Shown: positions 50,711 to 58,419 of the stretch, piece by piece
Position numbering within the stretch: the first letter of the stretch is position 1
How the letters are laid out: every line of letters starts with the position of its first letter
Assembly (NCBI GenBank): GCA_963665935.1
Contig: OY762510.1
Location: 1,798,001 to 1,862,000, forward strand
Length of the DNA stretch: 64,000 bases
Reading direction: 5' to 3'
Origin: Syntrophus sp963665935
Lineage (GTDB): Bacteria; Desulfobacterota; Syntrophia; Syntrophales; Syntrophaceae
Notes under the pieces: model-generated
What the model saw: only the letters and a program-made list of their open reading frames with translations
What the model was told of the DNA's origin: nothing
Databases searched by the model: none
Position numbers and translations under genes: made by a program

Positions 50711-51795
50711 GAAGGCGGACGGCAACGGCGCAAGGCATTGGGAAGCGGTTATTGGGGGCACTGGCCATTTTACTTCTAGCGGTTCTGGGCCCAGCATGGT
50801 CTTCGGAGGGGCGGGAAATTACCGATATGTTCGGGAAAAAGGTGTCCGTACCCGATCATCCCCGGAAGGTCTACAGCACCTCGCCGCCGGTGACCTACCT
50901 GCTCTACGCCCTCGATCCCTCCATGCTGGCGGGCCTCAATTTCCCGGTCCGGCCATGGCAAAAGCGCTACCTGGATAAACACCTGCAGGAATTGCCGATT
51001 CTCGGCGGATGGTTCGGTCAGGCAGCGACGCCGAATCTGGAAATGATTCTGAAGGTGAATCCCGAGATCGTGGTGACCTCCAGTTATGACTCCGCCATGA
51101 AGACCAAGGTGGATGAGGCGATGAAGAGGATGCCCATGCCCGTCATTTCCGTTTCCCTGAATTCGTTGACGGATTATCCCGGAACGTTTTCCTATCTCGG
51201 CGGGGTCCTCGGCCGCAAGTCGCGAGGGGAAGAGCTGGCTTCCTATACACGCAAAACGCTCTCGCAGATGTCCGCCCTGGCAGCTTCAATTCCTGCCAAG
51301 CAGAGGGTATCCGTCTACTATGCCGAAGGCGTCGATGGCTTGAGCACGGAATGCGATTCATCACAGCACGCGGAACTTATCCCAATGGTCGGAGGACGGA
51401 ACGTCCACCGTTGCAGGTCTACCGAACTCATAGGGCTGGAAAAGGTCAGCTTCGAACAGGTGCTTCTCTACAACCCGGAGGTGATCTTGGTCATGGAGGA
51501 CGTCTTCTACAGGAAAATCTTTTCGGATCCTCTGTGGCAGCGGATCAAGGCCGTACGGAACAAACGGGTCTATCTCATTCCCAGGGAGCCTTTCAACTGG
51601 TTCGACCGGCCGCCGTCCTTCATGCGGTTTCTGGGGGCCAAATGGGTGGCGAGTTGCTTATACCCGACCATCTACAGAACGGACATGGTCAAGGAGACCC
51701 GGAATTTCTTTAAGTTGTTTTTCAATATAAACCTTAGCCCTCAGGAGGCAAGAGAACTCCTCCACAGGGAAGAACACATCAGCATGAAAAGGTAA
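50707..51795 (+). CDS. Periplasmic binding protein of the FecB/BtuF type, copy 2
   Basis: 362 residues with a signal peptide (LLGALAILLLAVLGPAWSSE). EITDMFGKKVSVPDHPRKVY, NPEIVVTSSYDS, VSVYYAEGVDGLSTECDSSQ and AVRNKRVYLIPREPFNWFDR are usual for iron-complex binding proteins. It differs clearly from copy 1, so the two may take different ligands or different states of one ligand. ATGA overlap with the methyltransferase. Confidence 0.87.
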   Translation: MRRRTATAQGIGKRLLGALAILLLAVLGPAWSSEGREITDMFGKKVSVPDHPRKVYSTSPPVTYLLYALDPSMLAGLNFPVRPWQKRYLDKHLQELPILGGWFGQAATPNLEMILKVNPEIVVTSSYDSAMKTKVDEAMKRMPMPVISVSLNSLTDYPGTFSYLGGVLGRKSRGEELASYTRKTLSQMSALAASIPAKQRVSVYYAEGVDGLSTECDSSQHAELIPMVGGRNVHRCRSTELIGLEKVSFEQVLLYNPEVILVMEDVFYRKIFSDPLWQRIKAVRNKRVYLIPREPFNWFDRPPSFMRFLGAKWVASCLYPTIYRTDMVKETRNFFKLFFNINLSPQEARELLHREEHISMKR

Positions 51796-51946
51796 CAGGG
51801 CGAGTTCATACTTGTCGGCCTTTGCCTACCGTCGGATGCCTTTCCGTCACGGACTCGTTCAGCGCGCGGGGCGTGTTCCGGATGGATCGGGCAAGACAGG
51901 TCGTAAGGCAGGCCGGGATGGAAAATTAATAGGAGGGTTTTATGCA

Positions 51947-53971
51947 ATGAATTGTTACAAGTGCAGAAAAATAAGTCGTTGGGTTCCTATTCTTATTGGC
52001 ATTCTTATGTTGTTCCTCCTGATCGGGGCGCCTCTGCAGGCAGCGGAACAGAAGGACGGAGAGGGCGTTTTCACCCTTGGCGAAATTGAAGTATCCGCCA
52101 AAGGGGAAGAGACCAAGAACACGACCGTGGAAAAGATAACCGAACAGGAGATGCGCCAGTTCAACCGGGATACGGTGAGCAGCGCGTTGAATCTCCTGCC
52201 CGGATTGACCCTTTCCTCATTCGGCGCCCGGAACGAACAGATGATTTACGCCCGGGGCCTCGATCAAAAGCATGTCCCCATCTTTCTCGATGGCGTACCC
52301 ATTTACGTGCCCTATGACGGCTATCCGGATTTGAGCAGGTATACCACCTTCAATCTCTCGGAGATCGTTGTTTCCAAGGGGTTTACCTCGGTTCTTTACG
52401 GTCCCAACACCATGGGCGGGTCGATCAACCTCGTGTCGAAGCGGCCCGAGAAGGCTCTTGAAGGAGATGCCGGAATCGGAGTGTTCAGCGGTGACGGCTT
52501 CCGCGCCTACGCCAACCTGGGAACGAATCAGAAACTCTGGTACGCCCAGGGCGGTTTCTCTTACCTCAGCAGCGATTACATGAAGATGTCCGACGGATTC
52601 GATTCTACCGCTGCGGAGGACGGCGACCATCGGGAGAATTCCTATTACCGGGACAGGAACTTCAATTTAAAGCTGGGTTTCACCCCGGCGGACGGTCATG
52701 AATATGCCGTGAGCTACTACAACCAGCACGGTGAAAAAGGCGACCCGCCTTACGCGGGAACGGATTCCAGCCAGATGATAAGATACTGGCAGTGGCCCTA
52801 CTGGGATATGGAAGGCGTTCACTTCAACTCCCGCACGCCTCTTGGAGACAAGAGCTATGTAAAGGTGCGAGGGTATTACGACGAATATCAGAACTCCCTT
52901 TATTCCTATGACGACGACTCCTATTCAACATTCAATAATAAATCATCCTTCAGAAGCCAGTACGACGATGAGACTTACGGAGGATCGATCGAAGTGGGTT
53001 CGTCCCTGATTCCGCGCAATCTCATCAAGGTGGCGGGCCACTATAAGGTGGACGTGCACCGGGAGCACAACCTGCCTAATCCCTGGCAGAGATTCGAGGA
53101 GCGGCTCTTGTCGATCGGCGTTGAGGACACGATTACGATTACCGACAAACTTTACGCCATTGCCGGTTTGAGCTACGACAATCAGGATACTGTCCAGGCC
53201 GAGGACTGGAATTACGCTGACCACCGTGATTTTCCGGATTCGGATAACGAAGCCTGGAATCCCCAGGCCGGCCTTTTCTATAACTTTACCGACAAGCGCA
53301 AAGTTAGTTTCACCATTTCTCAGAAGACCCGTTTCCCCAGCATCAAAGACAAGTATTCCTACCGGCTTGGGAAGGCCATTCCCAATCCCGACCTGGAGCC
53401 GGAGAAAGCGACGAACTACGAAGCGGGCTACCAGGATGTCCTGTTCGATCGGGTTGCCTTGAAGACGGCCGTTTTCTATCGGCACATCAAGGACTACATC
53501 CTCTCGGTAACCGTTGATGACCCGAACAATCCCGGATACACCACCTCCCAGAACCAGAACATCGGCAAAGTCGACCAGCTGGGTTTTGAGATCGAGCTGA
53601 GCGTTCCCATAACATCGACTTTGGAGGCAGGGATCAACTACTCGTACATTAACAACAACAACCGCTCCAACAGCGACCTGATCACCAATGTTCCCGAACA
53701 CAAGGTCTTTGCCTATGGGAAGTATTCGCCCATCAAGCCCTTGAGCTTCCAGGCCGATGTGGAATGCGATTCGAAGCGGTTCAGCTCCACGGATGGATAC
53801 CGTGTAGCGAGCGGCTACACCGTTGCGAACGTCAAGGCTTCCTATGAGATCGTGAAGGGTCTTGTGTACGAGGTCGGGGTCAAGAATCTCCTGGACAAGG
53901 ATTACGCCCTTGACGAAGGCTATCCTATGCCCGGACGCACCTATTTCACCAATCTGACTTTCCGGTATTGA
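51947..53971 (+). CDS. TonB-dependent outer-membrane receptor
   Basis: 674 residues from ATG 51947, with GGAGGG seven bases before; a longer frame from 51812 is rejected. Signal peptide (PILIGILMLFLLIGAPLQAA), TonB box region near FTLGEIEVSAKG, plug domain (SALNLLPGLTLSSFGARNEQ, VLYGPNTMGGSINLVSKRPE) and a 22-strand barrel ending in F-R-Y. The plug resembles receptors for siderophores and cobalamin. With TonB, ExbB and ExbD in the same run the whole outer-membrane import path is present. The ligand is unknown. Confidence 0.9.
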   Translation: MNCYKCRKISRWVPILIGILMLFLLIGAPLQAAEQKDGEGVFTLGEIEVSAKGEETKNTTVEKITEQEMRQFNRDTVSSALNLLPGLTLSSFGARNEQMIYARGLDQKHVPIFLDGVPIYVPYDGYPDLSRYTTFNLSEIVVSKGFTSVLYGPNTMGGSINLVSKRPEKALEGDAGIGVFSGDGFRAYANLGTNQKLWYAQGGFSYLSSDYMKMSDGFDSTAAEDGDHRENSYYRDRNFNLKLGFTPADGHEYAVSYYNQHGEKGDPPYAGTDSSQMIRYWQWPYWDMEGVHFNSRTPLGDKSYVKVRGYYDEYQNSLYSYDDDSYSTFNNKSSFRSQYDDETYGGSIEVGSSLIPRNLIKVAGHYKVDVHREHNLPNPWQRFEERLLSIGVEDTITITDKLYAIAGLSYDNQDTVQAEDWNYADHRDFPDSDNEAWNPQAGLFYNFTDKRKVSFTISQKTRFPSIKDKYSYRLGKAIPNPDLEPEKATNYEAGYQDVLFDRVALKTAVFYRHIKDYILSVTVDDPNNPGYTTSQNQNIGKVDQLGFEIELSVPITSTLEAGINYSYINNNNRSNSDLITNVPEHKVFAYGKYSPIKPLSFQADVECDSKRFSSTDGYRVASGYTVANVKASYEIVKGLVYEVGVKNLLDKDYALDEGYPMPGRTYFTNLTFRY

Positions 53972-54238
53972 TGAGAAAGATGTTTTTCCCTTGCGTAATT
54001 CTGTCATAAATGTACCATCTTAGCGTGTGTGCGGGCTCCACGTGGTTGTAGCCACGGGAACACCTCTTCCCCGGGGCGAAGGCGGAAGGAATCGTCTTTG
54101 CCCCAGGGGCCGCTTGTCATTCGGCTTGAGGCAGGCGGAGGACAGGACGAAACGGACAAAACGGCGAAGTCGATACGGTGATCCTTTGCTGCATCGTCTT
54201 GTGTTGAGGGAACTATTTCAGGAGGCACGGACTGAAAA

Positions 54239-55027
54239 TTGGGATACTATGAAGAGATGATCCGGCGCATCGCCGCCGATGCCGATCCGGCGGCGGCTAT
54301 CGAGGATATCAGAATTTATGTCAACTGGGTCCTGGTAAAAACGGGCAAATGGTCTCTTTCGACCTACTTTCACAACATGCCCGGTTTTATCGATCCGATC
54401 GGCATGAATGCCTGGATGGGGGATTGGATCGGCCGTCCCGCCCGGGCGGCAGCCCTCGAACTCCTGGCAAGCCGGGAGAACCTCAGGCGCAGCGTCGGGA
54501 TGGCCTGCCTCAAGTCCCTGCTCCCGGAGCCTTCCGGGACCATTGATGGTGGAGCCATGGAACTCTTTGAACCGGCAATTGCCCGTCTGCCGAGTTGTTT
54601 TATCGGCTACTTCAAGACGGCGGCCCATTTTCGCGACCAGGGCTATCCGGTGACGATTGTGGAGCTTTTTCCCCGTCCTGGGGATGTCCATTGGGAAAAG
54701 GCGGACCAGGTGCTCCGGGATGCAGAACTGGTCTTCATGACCGGGTTGACCATCGTCAATGAAACCCTTGAGGCCGTGATCCGCCGGACACCGTCGGCCA
54801 GGATGAGGATCCTCATGGGTCCCACCGTACCCGCCAGTCCTTCACTCTTCAATTATGGTCTTGACGTGCTGGGCATCACTTCTATCGACGATGTGGAGCT
54901 CATGTCCGGCTATGCGCTGCAGGGAGGGGGAAGTATCGCCAACGCCCCGGCCGGAGCGCTTCGGAGCCTCAATATGGCAAAAGACCTGGATGGCCTCCAG
55001 GAGCGGATTGCCGCCCTGGGGCGTTGA
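54239..55027 (+). CDS. DUF364 protein, second copy
   Basis: 262 residues. The C-terminal Rossmann-like half is clear: RLPSCFIGYFKTAAHFRDQG, DAELVFMTGLTIVNETLEAV and RILMGPTVPASPSLFNYGLD, parallel to the family's G-x-T and G-P-T motifs. It has its own N-terminal half (EDIRIYVNWVLVKTGKWSLS). TTG at 54239 or ATG 54257 may be the start; GGAGG lies at 54221. Upstream 53972-54238 is GC-rich, with hairpins (CGTGG/CCACG near 54040) but no riboswitch that I can name. Likely acts with the 43596 protein on a metal complex. Confidence 0.75.
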   Translation: MGYYEEMIRRIAADADPAAAIEDIRIYVNWVLVKTGKWSLSTYFHNMPGFIDPIGMNAWMGDWIGRPARAAALELLASRENLRRSVGMACLKSLLPEPSGTIDGGAMELFEPAIARLPSCFIGYFKTAAHFRDQGYPVTIVELFPRPGDVHWEKADQVLRDAELVFMTGLTIVNETLEAVIRRTPSARMRILMGPTVPASPSLFNYGLDVLGITSIDDVELMSGYALQGGGSIANAPAGALRSLNMAKDLDGLQERIAALGR

Positions 55028-55117
55028 ATTTCCCTTTGCCTTTCCGATGATGCCGACGGTACCGTCTACGGATCTAAGCGTCGGGGGCAGCAGAAAAAGT
55101 TGAAATAAGGAGATAGT

Positions 55118-55933
55118 ATGTGGCTTGACCGCCTAGTTGAATGGCAGACGAAGGGCATCCCCTGTGCGATCGTGACGATCATTGACGCCCGGGGCTTTAC
55201 CCCGCGCAAGACGGGGGCCAAGATGGTGGTGAGTAAGGATGGCCGGAGCGCCGGATCGGTGGGGGGTGGCACGGCCGAGCATCAGTGCATCGAACTGGCC
55301 GCCAAGGCCATCGCCCAACGGGCCTGCTTGACGCAGCGCTTCGTCTCTCCGGCTGAAGGGGGCGAGTGGTTGGCCGAGGATCGCCCCCTGGGGGTTTGCG
55401 GGGGGGCCATGACGGTCTTCATCGAGCCGATTGTCCCCGAGCCGGAACTGGTCATTTTCGGGGCCGGCCATATCGGGCAGTGTCTGGCGCGCCTGTGTGC
55501 CGCCATGGAGATGGCTTATCGCGTCTATGATGACCGGCCTGGCATTCTGAACCCCGAACATTTCTCCGGGGCCGAGGCCCTCGTCTGCGCTCCCTTTGAT
55601 CAAATTTCCGGGAATATCGAACTTTCGGCCATGAGCTACTGCGTGATCATGACCTATGGACACGACCATGACGAGGTAGTGCTGGAACAACTTCTTTCCT
55701 ATAAGGAACTCCCCTATATCGGCATGGTGGGCAGCCAGAACAAGGCGCGCGTGCTGATCGAGAACATCCGGGGACGCGGTGGAGAAATTGATCAGCGGCT
55801 TTATTGTCCGGTGGGGCTGTCGATCGGGCGCAATCAGCCCCAGGAGGTTGCCCTTTCCATTCTGGCCGAAGTGGTCCTTCTCTGCCGTGGCGGCAACCTC
55901 GCTCACCTGCGCCGTGACTGGACATCCGCATAA
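55118..55933 (+). CDS. XdhC/CoxI-family molybdenum-enzyme maturation factor
   Basis: 271 residues. N-terminal XdhC_CoxI part (AIVTIIDARGFTPRKTGAKM, GGGTAEHQCIELAAKA, GVCGGAMTVFIEP) and C-terminal Rossmann part (PELVIFGAGHIGQCLARLCA; YIGMVGSQNKARVLIENIRG). XdhC proteins bind molybdenum cofactor, help its sulfuration and load it in xanthine dehydrogenase-type enzymes. No such enzyme gene is next to it here. AAGGAGATAG precedes the ATG. Last gene of the + strand metal run. Confidence 0.88.
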   Translation: MWLDRLVEWQTKGIPCAIVTIIDARGFTPRKTGAKMVVSKDGRSAGSVGGGTAEHQCIELAAKAIAQRACLTQRFVSPAEGGEWLAEDRPLGVCGGAMTVFIEPIVPEPELVIFGAGHIGQCLARLCAAMEMAYRVYDDRPGILNPEHFSGAEALVCAPFDQISGNIELSAMSYCVIMTYGHDHDEVVLEQLLSYKELPYIGMVGSQNKARVLIENIRGRGGEIDQRLYCPVGLSIGRNQPQEVALSILAEVVLLCRGGNLAHLRRDWTSA

Positions 55934-56296
55934 TCCCCATTCGGGATCACAGTTGACGGTAAAACGCCCCGGCAACGACGATTCGATCCACTCTTGAAAA
56001 ACGGTTGCGCATATCTGTTGAAGATGATATAGAAACCCGACTTAGGCAATATCGTGCTGAGTTGACCGTTTGCTGCCTGGTGAATTCCTTTTCGTCTGCA
56101 GAATGCTTTGCCCTCCTTTTTCCAAAGCTGTTACTGACTAAAACATCATACTGCTGAATCAGAAGCATGAGGGGGAACTATTTTCTCCGGTTTCTGAAAA
56201 AAGCTTTTTAAAGAGGCACAAGAAAGTTCATGAGGGGACAGATCAACTCATGAGGGAAATTTATCTTTATCCAACAAGGTTTTGAGGCGTTTTAAA
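55934..56296. other. Intergenic region, no gene seen
   Basis: 363 bases, increasingly AT-rich to the right, probably carrying the promoter of the TetR gene. TCATGAGGG occurs twice (56228 and 56249), which might be an operator; otherwise nothing notable. Confidence 0.35.
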
Positions 56297-56866
56297 ATGG
56301 TGAAAAAGAAAGATTGGAGAAAACAGCAGATTCTTCAGGCGGCGACCGAAGTCTTTGGTTACAACGATTTTCAAAATGTCGGGATCTCAGATATCGCCCG
56401 GAAGGCGAACATCGCAGAGGGAACCATTTATCATTATTTCCGGAACAAGGAAGATCTGTACTTCTCGATCCCGGCCAGAAAGATGGAAATCTTCTGCGAG
56501 GAGCTGGATCTCCATCTCGAGGGAATTGAGGATGCGGTCGGTAAGCTCAGAAAACTGATCTGGTTTTCCCTCTATTTTCTCAAGAAGAATCCGGAGCACG
56601 CCCGCATCCTGATGCTTGAGATGCGCGTAAGTCGAAATTTCCCCCGGTCAAGGACCTTCAGCCGGGTAAAGGCCTTCAGCGACAAAATTCTCGAACTGAT
56701 CCATGAGGGGCAGGAGGAAGGTCTCATTCGGAAGGAAATGGATGGACATGTCCTCCAGGAGCTGTTGCTGGGCTTCCTGGAGCACCGGGTCACGCGCTGG
56801 CTGCTCAAAGAGGAGACGTTTGATCTTATGGAAAATTGTGAGGTCTGTGACGTTCTTTTTAACTGA
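56297..56866 (+). CDS. TetR-family regulator, copy 1
   Basis: 189 residues from ATG 56297 (GAGG upstream; TTG at 56282 also in frame). TetR helix-turn-helix: QQILQAATEVFGYNDFQNVG, ISDIARKANIAEGTIYHYFR, NKEDLYFSIP. The ligand domain (LIWFSLYFLKKNPEHARILM, LELIHEGQEEGLIRKEMDGH) resembles fatty-acid or acyl-CoA-responsive members such as FadR of the TetR type. Clearly paralogous to the regulator at 61199 over its whole length. Ligand unknown. Confidence 0.85.
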   Translation: MVKKKDWRKQQILQAATEVFGYNDFQNVGISDIARKANIAEGTIYHYFRNKEDLYFSIPARKMEIFCEELDLHLEGIEDAVGKLRKLIWFSLYFLKKNPEHARILMLEMRVSRNFPRSRTFSRVKAFSDKILELIHEGQEEGLIRKEMDGHVLQELLLGFLEHRVTRWLLKEETFDLMENCEVCDVLFN

Positions 56867-56958
56867 GTTCAAGTGGTTGTCGAATTTGAAAAGAGGGGGC
56901 CGACCGATAGTGCCAACCATCCAACCCCCGGATTGCATTTCTTAAGGGTTCCTACTTC

Positions 56959-57015
56959 ATGGGAACTTCTTCCCGGAGACGAAAGATATGGCCGTCTCCG
57001 GGAAGAAGTTCCCAT
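56959..57015 (+). terminator. 22-bp perfect hairpin between TetR and mop genes
   Basis: The arms 56959-56980 and 56994-57015 are perfect complements (22 bp, starting ATGGGAACTTCTTCCC) with a 13-base loop, followed by TTTCTTTAATT on the + strand. It sits between convergent genes and should end TetR transcription. The stem is unusually long for a simple terminator. Confidence 0.75.
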
Positions 57016-57024
57016 TTTCTTTAA

Positions 57025-57447
57025 TTATACTCCCACGATGATGCTGCTTGCCTTGACCAGGGCGGAGGCGCTGTCCCCTGCCTTGAGTCCCAGTTTCTTC
57101 GCGCTTTCTGCGGTGATCACAGCGACAAGCGAATTGCCGCCTCCGATATCCAGATCAACTTCGGCACTCACGGGCCCTTCGACAACTTTCGTCACCTTGC
57201 CGCTGAAAACATTCCGTGCGCTGACCTTGGCGCTTCCCAGATCCGTTGCGACAATGACGTTGCTCGCCTTGATGATGGCGGAAGCTGCCACCCCATCTTT
57301 CAAGCCCAGATTGTCGGCGCTCGTGTTGGTAATCACCGCCGCAACAGACGGTCCGCCCTTCAGAGCGATAACGACCTCTGTATTGACCGCACCCTTCTTG
57401 ACGCTCGATACCGTACCGCCCAAAACATTTCTTGCACTCAGTTTCAT
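57025..57447 (-). CDS. mop: Molbindin with two Mop/TOBE domains
   Basis: 140 residues from ATG 57447 (GGGAGG upstream); the frame to 57528 is not used. Two tandem Mop repeats: KLSARNVLGGTVSSVKKGAV ... LKDGVAASAIIKASNVIVA, then VSARNVFSGKVTKVVEGPVS ... LKAGDSASALVKASSIIVGV. Such di-Mop proteins bind molybdate or tungstate in the cytosol as store or buffer. Consistent with modABC and Mo enzymes near by. Divergent from the molybdopterin-domain gene at 57815. Confidence 0.9.
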   Translation of the reverse strand: MKLSARNVLGGTVSSVKKGAVNTEVVIALKGGPSVAAVITNTSADNLGLKDGVAASAIIKASNVIVATDLGSAKVSARNVFSGKVTKVVEGPVSAEVDLDIGGGNSLVAVITAESAKKLGLKAGDSASALVKASSIIVGV

Positions 57448-57702
57448 TGCCTGTACCTCCCTATTTAATTTGTTTAACAGCGGAAAAACAGCGGCTGCAT
57501 TTTGACACAACCAGCAATTAAATTGCAAGAATTAATCTAAAAGAAACATAAGCTTACTCTGGGATATCCCCTTTCGATCGGCCATCAGGGCCGATGCCGC
57601 CCTTTTCTGCCGACTCCTCTCAACGCAGATCATTCAACCGATAAAATGATCGCCGGTTGTTATGGATGGCGGATTTCGGAATGTGCTTGACATTATGTTC
57701 TT

Positions 57703-57729
57703 CATAATATAAACGGGTTCTATATTATG
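57703..57729. promoter_or_regulatory. Inverted repeat CATAATATA-N9-TATATTATG
   Basis: Perfect 9-bp arms (57703-57711 and 57721-57729) around nine bases. The style recalls the AT-rich dyads bound by ModE, but the bases differ. It overlaps the next element and lies about 85 bases before the molybdopterin-domain gene, so it is a likely operator. Confidence 0.45.
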
Positions 57730-57744
57730 TAAATTATAGCATAA
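57725..57744. promoter_or_regulatory. TTATGT-N8-GCATAA element
   Basis: Same design as TTATGC-N8-GCATAA before modA (62193-62212), with one base changed. Occurrence before two molybdenum-related transcription units suggests a common Mo/W-responsive regulator. Confidence 0.45.
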
Positions 57745-57814
57745 GCTAAACAAGCCTGATCTTTACCGGCAATGCCCCATGTAACCGAATCAACAGACGC
57801 CTGAAAAAGTAATT

Positions 57815-58318
57815 ATGATGCCGAACAAAAAAAACAAAGGGTATGTCCCCCGGTTCCTGCCCCATAGGCTCTCCGTATCGGGGCTGGTCAGCAACCCCCT
57901 TCTCCTTCGCACTGAAGATCTGCGACAGATGGATGTCGTCGAGCTCAGAAACCTCAACCTGTTCTGCCATACCGGCCTGACAAACGGGATTGCTGAGAAA
58001 TATCAGGGAGTTCTTCTCCGCACCGTTCTGGACCGTGCGGAAATCCTTTTCAAGGGGCACAGCTCATCAGACTGGATCTATATCACCCTTGCGTCAAAGG
58101 GAGGAGACGGCGCCATATTTTTTTTGAACGAAATCTACAACACGCCCATCGGCGAATACGCCTTTGTGATCTTCGAGAAAAAAGGAAACCGTCTGGGTCA
58201 GGACTGGGGAGAGATCGGCTTCATTTCCGCAATTGACTATCGGCCGGGACCGAGGCTTCTTCGATCCCTGCAAAGAATTGAGGTCCATGAATTCTCGGGA
58301 ATTCTTGAACAGTCATAA
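57815..58318 (+). CDS. Molybdopterin-domain protein (sulfite-oxidase-like fold)
   Basis: 167 residues without signal peptide. HRLSVSGLVSNPLLLRTEDL, LRNLNLFCHTGLTNG, YQGVLLRTVLDRAEIL and SLQRIEVHEF follow the oxidoreductase molybdopterin-binding domain; the Cys in LFCHTG is where the Mo-ligating cysteine lies in sulfite oxidases. The domain is smaller than in the enzymes and the dimer domain is absent. It may bind Moco without being an enzyme. Two ATGs (57815, 57818) and no good binding site. Confidence 0.7.
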   Translation: MMPNKKNKGYVPRFLPHRLSVSGLVSNPLLLRTEDLRQMDVVELRNLNLFCHTGLTNGIAEKYQGVLLRTVLDRAEILFKGHSSSDWIYITLASKGGDGAIFFLNEIYNTPIGEYAFVIFEKKGNRLGQDWGEIGFISAIDYRPGPRLLRSLQRIEVHEFSGILEQS

Positions 58319-58419
58319 GATTCCGTACCCATCGGATAATGGGAAGGCTCTGGTCTTCAAAAAGCTGGTAAACGGGGCCATTTTTCAGCTGTAAAATTCT
58401 CTATAGGGAGATGAATGGA

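Larger units (their letters stand above)
57448..57814. other. Divergent intergenic region of mop and the molybdopterin-domain gene
   Basis: 367 bases, GC-rich in the middle and very AT-rich at 57680-57760. It holds the two inverted repeats listed separately at 57703-57729 and 57725-57744. No gene. Confidence 0.5.

Noticed and set aside
53972..54238. GC-rich leader before the second DUF364 gene, considered as a cobalamin or Moco riboswitch
   Set aside because: Hairpins are present, but I could not match the conserved boxes of either riboswitch class.
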